The translations under genes and the position numbers were made by a program. Below, in pieces: positions 26,791-35,750 of a stretch of DNA of 64,000 bases. Within the stretch, counting starts at the first letter, position 1; each line of letters begins with the position of its first letter. The notes beneath the pieces are model-generated. The model searched no databases and was not told the origin of the DNA. It worked only from the letters and a program-made list of their open reading frames with translations. The DNA is taken from positions 558,001 to 622,000 of the forward strand of contig JACRNY010000001.1 of NCBI GenBank assembly GCA_016214695.1, in the 5' to 3' direction. Source of the DNA: Nitrosomonadales bacterium. Lineage in GTDB: Bacteria; Pseudomonadota; Gammaproteobacteria; Burkholderiales; Gallionellaceae.

Positions 26791-28103
26791 GGCTGGTACT
26801 CCTTCAGGTCAACAACGGATAATCCGGCGGCAAATCTCACTTCCGCCGAGGCCAGCGCGCATTCGTGCAGCAGTTCCAGATAACGTGTACGGGCATCGAA
26901 GTAGGCATGGCTGGCATCGACCAGGGCCAGCACGTTGGATTCGCCAGCGGCGAAACTGCGGCGGGTCAGCTCGAACATTTTTCGCGCCGGTTCGATGAGA
27001 TATTCTTCCATCAACCGGGTTTGATCTTGCAGGCGAACCAGTTGGGCGTATGCCTGTTCCAGTCGCGTCTTGGCATCCCGACGCAACACTTCGTAGTGCG
27101 CCCGGCTCGCATTGGCATCGGCCCTGGCTTTGCCTTCCATGGCGCGATTCCGGCTCCAAACAGGAATCTCTATCCCTACGCCAATCCCCGTGATGTTCAT
27201 GGTGGCGCCATTGTTGTAATCGCGGTCATGAAACAATTTCAAAACAGGGTCGGCATAGCGTCTTGATTCAGCCACCTTGATACCCATTTCCGCAGACTCT
27301 GTTTCACGGCGGGCCGCCTCTACGGCGGGATGCAGATCAAGTTTGTCGGCCAACACGGCAAATGCTGCCGGATATTCGGGAAGTATCAGCGGCATCGTCT
27401 CCGGGGAGTCCTTGCCATTGAGGACGAGCAGACTCTTGAACCCGATTTGTGCATTTTCAAGATCACGCTCGGCGAGGATATCTGCCTGATGTGCTTCTTC
27501 CTGCAAAAGAGCGAGTCGCCCCGTTTCAAGCGGCGTCAAATATCGCTTTATCCGATCTCCTTTCGTCGCTATTTTTCCCGCAGCGAAACTGTTGGTGAGT
27601 TGCAGCCGTTCGTGAGCCAATTGATGCTTCGCGGTCGCAAACTGCGACGCATGGAAGACACGGGCCGTCTCGCGCTCCAGCAGCAGGAACTGTTCGCGGC
27701 CGCCGGCCTGCGCAGCCGCCAGTCCGGATTCGGCAGCGGCACGCTGATATCCAAGACGGCGTATCGGGAGCGGCTGGGCGAGGGATAACTGCGCGAGCTT
27801 GTTGCCGCCCTGGCCGCTTAACTGGCCGATCTTGTTGTCGGCGCGCAGATCGACACTCGGATTGGGCCAGCGTCCCGCCTGATCCAATTCCATACGGCGC
27901 GCTTCGATGGCCGCTTCCGACTGGCGGCGTTCCGGCGCGATCTCCAGCACCCGCCGGATCGAGGATTCAAGGGCCCAGGCCTTGCCATTCGCGGGGGGGG
28001 GCGTTGCCGCAGACACCGCAGGCATCGCGGCAGGGGCGGTTTCTGCAAAAACAGGGATGGAATACAACACCGCCATCACCAGCGGCAATAAAAATCTAAG
28101 CAT
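26787..28103 (-). CDS. TolC-family outer-membrane channel (CzcC-like)
   Basis: A 438-aa outer-membrane factor: signal peptide to about residue 20, an Ala/Pro-rich linker, then two OEP repeats of long helices (AAIEARRMELDQAGRWPNPS; LLHECALASAEVRFAAGL). OEP proteins form the trimeric exit duct of RND pumps. The stop overlaps the czcA start, so pump and duct are coupled and likely work together, but the usual czcB gene between them is missing. A CzcI-like gene lies upstream. Confidence 0.88.
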   Translation of the reverse strand: MLRFLLPLVMAVLYSIPVFAETAPAAMPAVSAATPPPANGKAWALESSIRRVLEIAPERRQSEAAIEARRMELDQAGRWPNPSVDLRADNKIGQLSGQGGNKLAQLSLAQPLPIRRLGYQRAAAESGLAAAQAGGREQFLLLERETARVFHASQFATAKHQLAHERLQLTNSFAAGKIATKGDRIKRYLTPLETGRLALLQEEAHQADILAERDLENAQIGFKSLLVLNGKDSPETMPLILPEYPAAFAVLADKLDLHPAVEAARRETESAEMGIKVAESRRYADPVLKLFHDRDYNNGATMNITGIGVGIEIPVWSRNRAMEGKARADANASRAHYEVLRRDAKTRLEQAYAQLVRLQDQTRLMEEYLIEPARKMFELTRRSFAAGESNVLALVDASHAYFDARTRYLELLHECALASAEVRFAAGLSVVDLKEYQP

Positions 28104-28192
28104 CGAATTCTCCAGACAAGACTACGTTGGAATTCGGCGAGGCTTAGTGTCGCTGATTGCGAAAAAAACGAAACTGAAGGAACCCCGCCGGA

Positions 28193-28543
28193 TCAGGCGA
28201 GCGTTGCCCTGGGCGGACGGAAAAGTTCGTCGGGGGAGTGAGACTGAAGAGCGACTTGCGGCAGGGCAAATTTCTCGCCCAGATTCACAGGAATAACGAA
28301 GGTCATCTGGCTTGGCAATCCCATGAAATGCGCGACTGCATGACACCAGTGGTTGCATGGATGAGGCGTGAATGCTTTGGCTTCCTCATGTGCTACCGAA
28401 ACGCATCCGTCATCCATAGTAACGGCACGCTGATCTTCGAACCATACATCGGTAACCGCTTCTTTGTTAAACGTCCATCCCCCTGCGTTGCTCGCGAGCG
28501 TGAGCATCAGGAAGTAGACAATCTGGCGAAGAAACTTTTTCAT
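28193..28543 (-). CDS. CzcI-like small secreted protein
   Basis: A 116-aa protein with a hydrophobic N-terminus (MKKFLRQIVYFLMLTLASN) and a Cys/His-containing middle (DDGCVSVAHEE, HPCNHWCHAVAHFMG). It precedes the czcC-czcA pair on the same strand at 90 bases, the place of czcI in czc operons. CzcI proteins modulate czc expression or bind metal in the periplasm. The weak similarity is by pattern and position only. Confidence 0.6.
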   Translation of the reverse strand: MKKFLRQIVYFLMLTLASNAGGWTFNKEAVTDVWFEDQRAVTMDDGCVSVAHEEAKAFTPHPCNHWCHAVAHFMGLPSQMTFVIPVNLGEKFALPQVALQSHSPDELFRPPRATLA

Positions 28544-28841
28544 GGCTGCATGTTAATTGGTTTTCTGTTCCATATGCAATGTGGATCACCGAAAGTGCAT
28601 CTAAGGAGGCATTCCCCAGGTTCAGCTTACCTGGAAATACCGGTGGAGCGAAAATGGTTGTGTCTTCTATTCCTTGGTTTGAGCACCCTCCCAAATATTC
28701 ACCACATTTACTCTGCGGCTATTCGCGTATCTTCGTGTGGCCGCTTTTCAGGCCATAGCGGACTATGGAAATCTACTGAAATAGATGTTGGTTCTGGCAA
28801 CATGGATGTCCGCTCCCAGCGAAACGGAAAAGCTGAAGTCT

Positions 28842-29483
28842 TCAAACAGAACGAGGTCGTTGTGGAATAAATCTCGGCGTGTGAGCTGCATACTCACTCC
28901 ACTGTTCGCCAAAACTAGCCTCCGAATCACGCTCCTCAGAGCGGGCAAGGCGCACATACATCCACACTAGCATCGGGAACATCAACAGCGTCAACAAAGT
29001 CGGCCATTGCAGCAAGAAACCGAACAGGATGAATACGAAAGCCACGTATTGCGGATGGCGGATTCTGGCGTAAGGGCCGGTGCTGGCCAGTTCATGCTTT
29101 CTTTGTGCTTGATACAGTACCTTCCATGCTGAGGACAAAATTGCGAAGCCGAGACCTATGAACACGAAACTTAAGATGTGCAACGGATCGGTATGCGGGT
29201 CGCCCTTCCATCCGAGCAGGGTATGCCAAAGATGGCCTGAATCATGGGAAAGGAGATCAACCCCCGGATAACGGGTCTGCAGCCAGCCTGACATCAGGTA
29301 AATCGTCAACGGAAAGCCATACATCTCGGCGAACAACGCCACGATAAAACCCGAAAATGCACTGAATGATCTCCAGTCACGCGGGGTCTTCGGTTTGGTG
29401 AAGCTGAATGCAAAAATGATGAATACCAGCGAATTGATGATAACCAACGACCACAAGCCATACGAAGAAGTATCGGTATTCAT
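28842..29483 (-). CDS. Isoprenylcysteine carboxyl methyltransferase-like membrane protein, copy 1
   Basis: A 213-aa protein with about five membrane helices and the ICMT/PEMT-like SAM-binding tail: TGPYARIRHPQYVAFV (near residue 140) and a C-terminal EERDSEASFGEQWSEYAAHTPRF. Bacterial members near copper genes have no proven substrate. The start overlaps the DUF2933 stop upstream. A second, diverged copy of the same gene pair lies at 38831-39735. The 298 bases between this gene and the CzcI-like gene hold no gene I can support. Confidence 0.82.
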   Translation of the reverse strand: MNTDTSSYGLWSLVIINSLVFIIFAFSFTKPKTPRDWRSFSAFSGFIVALFAEMYGFPLTIYLMSGWLQTRYPGVDLLSHDSGHLWHTLLGWKGDPHTDPLHILSFVFIGLGFAILSSAWKVLYQAQRKHELASTGPYARIRHPQYVAFVFILFGFLLQWPTLLTLLMFPMLVWMYVRLARSEERDSEASFGEQWSEYAAHTPRFIPQRPRSV

Positions 29484-29731
29484 TTGGGTTCTCCCTCGGA
29501 GGATTCGTGGTGGTGGGTATGCTGTCCCTGCTCGCTGTGGCTGCCGTGCGCGCCGTGTCCATGGTGCATAAACATATGCATCAGCGGGCAAGCGAGTAAA
29601 AATAGATAAGGCAATATTCCCAGCACGTGCGCACGATGTTCGGTAAACAGCAGAAATCCACCTATTGCGAGAAATCCATAGAACACCCAACGTGCTCTGG
29701 AAGGATGCGGATCATCGTTTTGCTCAGACAT
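29480..29731 (-). CDS. DUF2933 small membrane protein, copy 1
   Basis: An 83-aa protein with two helices (VFYGFLAIGGFLLFTEHRAH and ILPYLFLLACPLMHMFMH) and a His/Gly-rich cytoplasmic or periplasmic tail (HHGHGAHGSHSEQGQHTHHH) that should bind metal ions. This TEHRAH and LLACPLMH pattern defines DUF2933. It is translationally coupled to the ICMT-like gene by ATGA overlap, and lies 10 bases behind the Cu-ATPase. Confidence 0.85.
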   Translation of the reverse strand: MSEQNDDPHPSRARWVFYGFLAIGGFLLFTEHRAHVLGILPYLFLLACPLMHMFMHHGHGAHGSHSEQGQHTHHHESSEGEPK

Positions 29732-29741
29732 GGCAATCTCC

Positions 29742-32144
29742 TTATAGTGAAATGCGGCGCAGCCGCAATGCGTTGGTAATGACAGACACTGAACTGAAAC
29801 TCATTGCCGCCGCCGCAATAATGGGAGAGAGCAGCAGACCGAAAAACGGATACAGCACCCCGGCAGCAACAGGAACCCCGAGTACATTGTAGATGAAGGC
29901 AAAAAACAGGTTCTGGCGGATGTTGCGCATGGTGGCACGGGAAAGCCGGACAGCGCGCACGATGCCGCGCAGATCGCCCTTGATCAAGGTAACCCCCGCG
30001 CTTTCCATCGCCACATCAGTGCCGGTGCCCATCGCGATGCCCACCTGTGCCTGCGCCAAGGCTGGCGCGTCATTGATGCCGTCGCCTGCCATCGCCACGA
30101 TGCGGCCCTGAGCCTGCAATTGTTTGACAATGGCGGATTTCTGTTCAGGCAGCACTTCGGCTTCGATGCGGTCTATTCCCAACTTTTTCGCCACCGCCTC
30201 TGCCGTGATGCGGTTGTCGCCGGTAAGCATGATGACTTGCACGCCTTCGGCATGCAGAGCGCGGATGGCTTCCGCTGAGGACTCCTTGACCGGATCGGCC
30301 ACGCCGATCAAACCGGCTGGCTTGCCATCGATTGCCAGCAGCATCACGGTTTGGCCATCGCTGCGTAATGTTTCTGCGCGTGCGGGCAAATCGCCTGCAT
30401 CGATGTGTAATTCCTCAAACAGTTTGAGATTGCCAAGAGCCACGGTGCGGCCCTCCACATTGCCAGTGACTCCTTTGCCGGTAATGGACCGAAAATCGCT
30501 GACGGTTGCAAGAGGTACTCCCTTGTCCTGTGCCCCCTTTACAATGGCTGCGGCCAATGGATGTTCGCTGGCGCGCTCCAGGCTGGCACCCAGCCGCAAC
30601 ACTTCGCTTTCGTCGAAACCATTGAGAGGAATAACCGAGGTCAGTTTCGGTTTACCCTCGGTCAAGGTACCGGTCTTGTCCACCACCAGCGTGTTTACCT
30701 TCTCCATGGTTTCCAGCGCTTCGGCATTCTTGATCAACACTCCCGCTTGCGCCCCGCGTCCGGTGCCGACCATGATGGACATCGGCGTAGCCAGCCCCAG
30801 TGCGCAGGGACAGGCGATGATGAGCACCGCGACTGCGTTGACGATAGCGTACGCCAGGCGCGGCTCCGGCCCCCAGATGCCCCATACCGCCAATGTGGCG
30901 AGCGCAATTCCTATCACTGCCGGAACAAAATAGCCCGCTGTGACATCGGCGAGGCGCTGGATCGGCGCGCGCGAACGCTGCGCCTCGCTTACCATGTGCA
31001 CGATCTGCGCCAACAGGGTATCGGCGCCGACGCGCTCGGCGCGCATCAGCAAACTCCCGGTGCCGTTCACCGTGGCACCGATCAGTCGTGCGCCTGCTGT
31101 CTTTTCCACAGGAATGGATTCGCCGGTCACCATGGACTCATCCAGCGCGCTTGCGCCTTGCAGCACCACGCCGTCCACCGGCACTTTCTCGCCGGGACGC
31201 ACGCGCAGCACGTCATTCGGCTGCACCTGTTCCAGTGGAATATCTTCTTCGTTTCCGTTGGCGCGCACGATGCGCGCTGTCTTGGGGGCGAGTCCCAACA
31301 GCAATTTGATCGCCGCGCTGGTCTGGCTGCGCGCGCGCAATTCCATCACCTGCCCCAGCAGCACCAAGGCCATGATCACTGCGGCGGCCTCGAAATACAC
31401 CGGCACCGTTTCACCCATGCTGCGCATCGCGGGCGGGAAGATGCCCGGAAACAGCATCGCGACCACGCTATATATCCACGCCACGCCGACACCCAGCGCG
31501 ATTAGGGTGAACATGTTGAGGCTGCGGTTGACCACGGATTCATAACCGCGCCGAAAAATAGGCCAGCCGGCCCACAGTACAACAGGGGTAGCCAGCGTAA
31601 ATTCTATCCATTGCAATACCAGCATCGAAATGGACTCCGGCATGAGCCGAGGCAAAAGATCGGCCACCGTTGCCATCAGGAAAACCGGCAGCGCCAAAGC
31701 CGCGCTTACCCAGAAGCGCCGCGTCATATCGTTCAATTCAGCATTGTCTTCCGCCACCGCATTGCGCGGCTCCAGCGCCATGCCGCAGATCGGGCAACTG
31801 CCGGGTTTGTCTCGCACGATCTCCGGATGCATGGGGCAGGTGTACTCGGCGGCGCTTGCGGGTATTGCGACCGGCGTTACGGGTTCCAGCGTCATGCCGC
31901 ATTTCGGGCAATTGCCCGGCCCGGGCTGGCGTACTTCCGGGTGCATGGGACAGGTGTATATCACATCCGGTTTGGCAACCTGCGGCTCTACCGGGTGCGG
32001 CCCAATATAGGTCTCGGGCGACGCCTGGAATTTGTCCGCGCACTTTGCGCTGCAGAAGTGGTATTCAATGCCGCCATATTCGGAATGGTGCGGCGAATCC
32101 GCCTTCACCATCATGCCGCATACTGGATCGATAATTGTGCTCAC
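29742..32144 (-). CDS. copA: Cu(I)/Ag(I) P1B-type ATPase with YHS and two HMBD domains
   Basis: An 800-aa copper exporter. N-terminus: a YHS domain (residues 1-48; DPVCGM and [10 protein letters not shown]) and two zinc-ribbon-like heavy-metal binding domains at 63-87 and 101-125 (each YTCPMHPE ... CPKCGM or CPICGM). Then eight membrane helices with [25 protein letters not shown] and [11 protein letters not shown]. The CPC in this context and the C-terminal [10 protein letters not shown] with MSFSSVSVI mark the P1B-1 Cu/Ag class. This domain order (YHS-HMBD-HMBD-ATPase) replaces the classical HMA. The last 4 bases of the HD-GYP gene overlap its start. Confidence 0.93.
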   Translation of the reverse strand: MSTIIDPVCGMMVKADSPHHSEYGGIEYHFCSAKCADKFQASPETYIGPHPVEPQVAKPDVIYTCPMHPEVRQPGPGNCPKCGMTLEPVTPVAIPASAAEYTCPMHPEIVRDKPGSCPICGMALEPRNAVAEDNAELNDMTRRFWVSAALALPVFLMATVADLLPRLMPESISMLVLQWIEFTLATPVVLWAGWPIFRRGYESVVNRSLNMFTLIALGVGVAWIYSVVAMLFPGIFPPAMRSMGETVPVYFEAAAVIMALVLLGQVMELRARSQTSAAIKLLLGLAPKTARIVRANGNEEDIPLEQVQPNDVLRVRPGEKVPVDGVVLQGASALDESMVTGESIPVEKTAGARLIGATVNGTGSLLMRAERVGADTLLAQIVHMVSEAQRSRAPIQRLADVTAGYFVPAVIGIALATLAVWGIWGPEPRLAYAIVNAVAVLIIACPCALGLATPMSIMVGTGRGAQAGVLIKNAEALETMEKVNTLVVDKTGTLTEGKPKLTSVIPLNGFDESEVLRLGASLERASEHPLAAAIVKGAQDKGVPLATVSDFRSITGKGVTGNVEGRTVALGNLKLFEELHIDAGDLPARAETLRSDGQTVMLLAIDGKPAGLIGVADPVKESSAEAIRALHAEGVQVIMLTGDNRITAEAVAKKLGIDRIEAEVLPEQKSAIVKQLQAQGRIVAMAGDGINDAPALAQAQVGIAMGTGTDVAMESAGVTLIKGDLRGIVRAVRLSRATMRNIRQNLFFAFIYNVLGVPVAAGVLYPFFGLLLSPIIAAAAMSFSSVSVITNALRLRRISL

Positions 32145-32824
32145 AAGCTGCTCCTTTCATATGAAGAAACCGGGTACGGGGGTATTGCAAGAGATGTATC
32201 TGAACTATAAGGGTGCATACATTTCGATGCGACCATCTCGCGCAGCACACGCTCTTCTGCCAGGAATGCCCGGACTGCAACAGGATCAAATTGTGTGCCA
32301 CTCATGTTGACGATTTCCGCGAGCGCCTGATCGAACGACAGCGCCTTGCGATAAGGGCGATCAGAAGTCATTGCGTCCAGAGTATCGATTACGGCAAACA
32401 ATCTCGCGCCCAAACAGATTTGCTCGCCATGCAGCCCGCGCGGATAACCGCTTCCATCGAAGCGCTCCTCATGGCTGAGCACGATTTCGGCGGCTTCTTC
32501 CATGCCGGGTATTTTCGAGACAATTCGGTATCCCTTTTCCGGATGGGTCCGCATTTCCCGCCATTCATCTTCGTCGAGCGGCCCCTGTTTCAACAGGATG
32601 GAATCGGACACGCCGATCTTCCCGGCATCATGCAGCAGGGAACCCCAGTAAATCTGGCGCAGTTGATCAGGGTCGGCGATGAAACGGCGCGCCAGTATCA
32701 AGGTATGACAGGCAACCCGGTAAGAGTGTAAGCCGGTTTCGTGCTCGCGAACGTCCAAGGCTTCAGCCAATGCCTCGGCGAAGGCCGCATCCGCCCGTTC
32801 CAAAATGTCCGCTTCTTCACTCAT
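32141..32824 (-). CDS. HD-GYP domain phosphodiesterase-like protein
   Basis: A 227-aa single-domain HD-GYP protein. HD motif H65-D66 in LLHDAGKIG and GYP motif 126-128 in FDGSGYPRG are both intact, so cyclic-di-GMP hydrolysis is plausible. No sensory domain is attached. Coupled by 4-base overlaps to the MFS gene upstream and the Cu-ATPase downstream, so it is part of the metal operon, which is uncommon for this family. Confidence 0.85.
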   Translation of the reverse strand: MSEEADILERADAAFAEALAEALDVREHETGLHSYRVACHTLILARRFIADPDQLRQIYWGSLLHDAGKIGVSDSILLKQGPLDEDEWREMRTHPEKGYRIVSKIPGMEEAAEIVLSHEERFDGSGYPRGLHGEQICLGARLFAVIDTLDAMTSDRPYRKALSFDQALAEIVNMSGTQFDPVAVRAFLAEERVLREMVASKCMHPYSSDTSLAIPPYPVSSYERSSL

Positions 32825-34056
32825 TCCATCTTCTCCGATTTCAATCCTAATCCGTTAATGCCCATACGTTTCAGGGTGTTCGAAACATGAAGCGCGGCAA
32901 CTGCGCCAAGCCCGAGCAGACCGGCAATCACCCAGAATGGCATTTCGATATGCACGGCGAACAGCCAGCCGGCGGCGGCTGACCCCACGGCCTGGCCGAG
33001 ATTCGCGGCGGCAGTCTGCTTGCCGATGGCCGCGCCCGGCGCGGAGCCTGCGGCCAGCGATACCAGATAGACGAGTGTCGGGATCAGCATACCGGCGGCT
33101 GCGGCGACTAGTCCCACGCCGATCATCATGGCCGGATAATTCGCGGCGTATGGCAATAGCGCAACACCAATTGCCATTGCAAGGAAGCCCGGCGCAAGCA
33201 GGCCGCTGCCGATACGCTGGAGCAGCGGTGCGAGCACGAATACCTGCACCAAAATCATGACCAGGCTGCACTCGGCAAACATCCAGCCAATTTCGCGCGG
33301 CTGCAAATTAAGCACCTGTTGGCCCTGCAACGCCAGGCTCACCTCGTAGCCTCCCAGGCCAAGCATCGCCAGCAGCGACAATACCAGCAGCCATATCAGG
33401 GACGGTGTCCTGGATTCAAATTCACTTCCAGCATGCCGCGAAACGTTCTCCGGAAAGAACCGGTACGCCGCAAGCCACACCGCGCCACTCAGCAATGCAG
33501 CTGCATAGAACGGCAACTCCGGGGCGGCATCCTGACCGGCAACTCCGGCAGAGGCAAGCCAGCCGCCCAGCGCCGGGCCGAACAGGAAACCGAACGCGCT
33601 CGCAGCACTCAGCCACGCGAACGCCTGCGCGCGCGTGCGCGGCGTTTCCATGTCACTTACCCAGGCGAACACCACCGGCACCACCGCCGCCGCGAATACG
33701 CCGGCGAGCACGCGGGAGCCATAGACGAACAGCAGATCGCTCACCATTGCGAACCACAACATTGCGCCGCTGAAACCGGCGAGCCCGAGCAGAATTACCT
33801 TGCGGCGGCCGACGCGGTCCGAGATATATCCCCACAGCGGCGAGAACAGGAACAGCGCCAGCATGTACACGCCTGTCAGCAGGCCAGTATGCCAGGCGAT
33901 CGTGACGCGCTCTGCCTCGCCGAGCGCGTGTGCCAGCATGAACGGCAATATCGGCAGTACCACACCGTAGCCCAACGAAACCACGAACACCACCGCAAGC
34001 GGCAGTGCCCTACTCGTGATGGATTCATAACGGGTGATCACCATGGGGGCATTCAT
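32821..34056 (-). CDS. MFS transporter
   Basis: A 411-aa, 12-helix major facilitator. The loop 2-3 motif is GYISDRVGRRKVILLG and TM1 begins LAVVFVVSLGYGVVLPILPFML. The family branch looks like multidrug/metabolite exporters (DHA1 type); no substrate can be read. It starts within the stop of a tiny YHS-like frame (ATGA) and is coupled to HD-GYP and the Cu-ATPase, so its substrate may be metal-related. Inference only. Confidence 0.85.
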   Translation of the reverse strand: MNAPMVITRYESITSRALPLAVVFVVSLGYGVVLPILPFMLAHALGEAERVTIAWHTGLLTGVYMLALFLFSPLWGYISDRVGRRKVILLGLAGFSGAMLWFAMVSDLLFVYGSRVLAGVFAAAVVPVVFAWVSDMETPRTRAQAFAWLSAASAFGFLFGPALGGWLASAGVAGQDAAPELPFYAAALLSGAVWLAAYRFFPENVSRHAGSEFESRTPSLIWLLVLSLLAMLGLGGYEVSLALQGQQVLNLQPREIGWMFAECSLVMILVQVFVLAPLLQRIGSGLLAPGFLAMAIGVALLPYAANYPAMMIGVGLVAAAAGMLIPTLVYLVSLAAGSAPGAAIGKQTAAANLGQAVGSAAAGWLFAVHIEMPFWVIAGLLGLGAVAALHVSNTLKRMGINGLGLKSEKME

Positions 34057-34136
34057 GGGCTGACGACCTTACCCACAAAGGCACACGCTGCCGCGCGTTC
34101 ATCCCCCGTCATTCCGCATACTGGATCGGTTGCCAT
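34053..34136 (-). CDS. 27-aa YHS-like mini-frame ahead of the MFS gene
   Basis: A frame beginning MATDPVCGMTGDERAAAC with GGAGAT just before the ATG. DPVCGM is the metal-binding start of YHS domains as in the Cu-ATPase of this window. The stop overlaps the MFS start by ATGA. It is either a leader peptide or a truncated YHS gene whose rest was lost. Confidence 0.4.
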   Translation of the reverse strand: MATDPVCGMTGDERAAACAFVGKVVSP

Positions 34137-34228
34137 TTTTATCTCCTTATCACGATGGTGTGGTTGCCACGCTCCTTTGCTACTGCCGACTCCGGGGTCA
34201 ACCGATCCGGAACCGGGTCTCTATGCGA

Positions 34229-34495
34229 TTACGACCGGACGTCACACCAGCGCCGCTGGAGAAAGTTGTAAATTGGCACGTACACCAGCCCGGCATACAC
34301 GCCATATAGAAAACTCTCGACCAGCCCCAGCAGAAAACCCCACCAGGTAAGCCACTTGAATGCCGGCAGCACCTGTTCGAGCAGCGCATGCATGTGCAGC
34401 GTCTGCGGCGTGACCAGACCGTAGATCACGCATACGACAAACGTGATCGCGCACCACGACCCTAGTGCCCAGGAAACGAGTTTGATGTTCAACAT
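34229..34495 (-). CDS. DUF5676-type two-helix membrane protein, copy 1
   Basis: An 88-aa membrane protein with two hydrophobic helices and the pattern LGSWCAITFVVCVIYGL ... GLVYVPIYNFLQRRW. Proteins of this group are frequent in copper islands; function unknown. A second family member lies at 40161-40457. GGAGGAAAAAC precedes the ATG. Confidence 0.75.
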   Translation of the reverse strand: MLNIKLVSWALGSWCAITFVVCVIYGLVTPQTLHMHALLEQVLPAFKWLTWWGFLLGLVESFLYGVYAGLVYVPIYNFLQRRWCDVRS

Positions 34496-34510
34496 GATTG
34501 TTTTTCCTCC

Positions 34511-34696
34511 TCAGTGATGATGGCCTTGCGGCCGGTCTTTGCCCGGCTGTTCTCCGCCCGCGTTCCGTTGATCTTCCTCGCCACGGCGATCGCCGTGACT
34601 GCCATGGCCGCCATGACCTCCGTGTCCGAACAGATGCATCCCGATGAACGCCGCGAACACCAGCACCCACACCCAGTTTTGCGCTAACCAGTCCAT
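34511..34696 (-). CDS. Short membrane protein with His/Gly-rich tail
   Basis: A 61-aa protein with one helix (MDWLAQNWVWVLVFAAFIG) and a tail rich in His and Gly (HGGHGGHGSHGD). It resembles the first half of DUF2933 proteins. Upstream of the DUF5676-type gene at 15 bases on the same strand, so cotranscribed. Probably a metal-binding membrane accessory. AAGGAG lies before the ATG at 34694-34696. Confidence 0.7.
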   Translation of the reverse strand: MDWLAQNWVWVLVFAAFIGMHLFGHGGHGGHGSHGDRRGEEDQRNAGGEQPGKDRPQGHHH

Positions 34697-34785
34697 GTCC
34701 GTCTCCTTATTCACGTTTACTTCGATGCCTACGCACGCTGCCCGATCAGCCAAGCCTTGCACTCTTCATGCACTATACGCTGCCG

Positions 34786-35739
34786 TCAGAACCAGAAGCG
34801 CACACCGGCGACCCGGCGCATCTCGCGGGTATGTTCTCCTGCCGCACGGGCCAGGTCGGCGGTCTCGCCGAATTTGCCGGCCCATTCGATACCCGCATAG
34901 GGTGCAAACTGGCGGGTGAATTCGTACCTGAAGCGCAAACCGGCCGTGCCGTCGGACAACCCGCTGCCGATACTCCGCGCGGGGTCGCGTTTTCCATACA
35001 GATTGAATTCGACGCTCGGTTGCAGAACGAATTTCTGCGTGATCAGCAACTCGTATTCCGCGCCCAGGCGCAGCGCGGTACTCCCGCCTTCTCCCACATA
35101 GGCAGCCGCATCGATTTCGAACCAGTAGGGCGCGAGGCCCTGCACACCCAAGGCCAGCCAGTTGCGGCTGTCGTCTACGCCGCCATCATGGCGCATGCCC
35201 AGTTGCGCATCCCAGTAAGTGGCGACGGCATGGCCCCACAGCAGTTCAGTGCGGGATTCCTGCAGCTTGCCCCCGGCGATTTCGCCCTCTGCCTTGAGCA
35301 CCGCGCGGTCGTAATCGCGCCCGGACCAGGCCTGGGCGTCGTAGGCCGTGCCATTGCCGTCGCTGGTGTAGCTTCGCTCCAGTTGGTTGACGAGCAGCGC
35401 ACTGAAATTGTGTTCGTCCGACAGGCGCAGGGTGCGCGGCCCGGGTAGCACGTACGGTCCCGTGTCGAGCGTGTAGCCGCCCGACCATGCATGCGGATCG
35501 CGCGCATCGGGCGGGGCGGCGCCGCCCTGCATATTCATGTCGCCGTGGTCCATGCCGCCCATCTCCTGCTGCGGCACAGGCGGACTGCCGTGATCCATCT
35601 CGCCATGGTCCATCGTGCCATGGTCCATCGTGCCGTGGTCCATCATCGTGGCGGGATCGGTTTGCGCCCAGACGGGCATCGCGCACAGTCCGACGATGGC
35701 CATCGCAAGTACATTCACACGCGTGTCGTTCGTCATCAT
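34786..35739 (-). CDS. copB: Copper resistance outer-membrane protein CopB/PcoB
   Basis: A 317-aa secreted protein: signal peptide to about residue 25, a Met/His/Asp-rich repeat region (about 30-75; MDHGTMDHGTMDHGEMDHG) that should bind Cu, then a beta-barrel ending in phenylalanine (VRFWF), as in CopB of Pseudomonas. CopB is the outer-membrane partner of CopA in periplasmic copper handling. It lies 11 bases behind the multicopper oxidase gene. Confidence 0.92.
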   Translation of the reverse strand: MMTNDTRVNVLAMAIVGLCAMPVWAQTDPATMMDHGTMDHGTMDHGEMDHGSPPVPQQEMGGMDHGDMNMQGGAAPPDARDPHAWSGGYTLDTGPYVLPGPRTLRLSDEHNFSALLVNQLERSYTSDGNGTAYDAQAWSGRDYDRAVLKAEGEIAGGKLQESRTELLWGHAVATYWDAQLGMRHDGGVDDSRNWLALGVQGLAPYWFEIDAAAYVGEGGSTALRLGAEYELLITQKFVLQPSVEFNLYGKRDPARSIGSGLSDGTAGLRFRYEFTRQFAPYAGIEWAGKFGETADLARAAGEHTREMRRVAGVRFWF

Positions 35740-35750
35740 TCACCTCCCGT

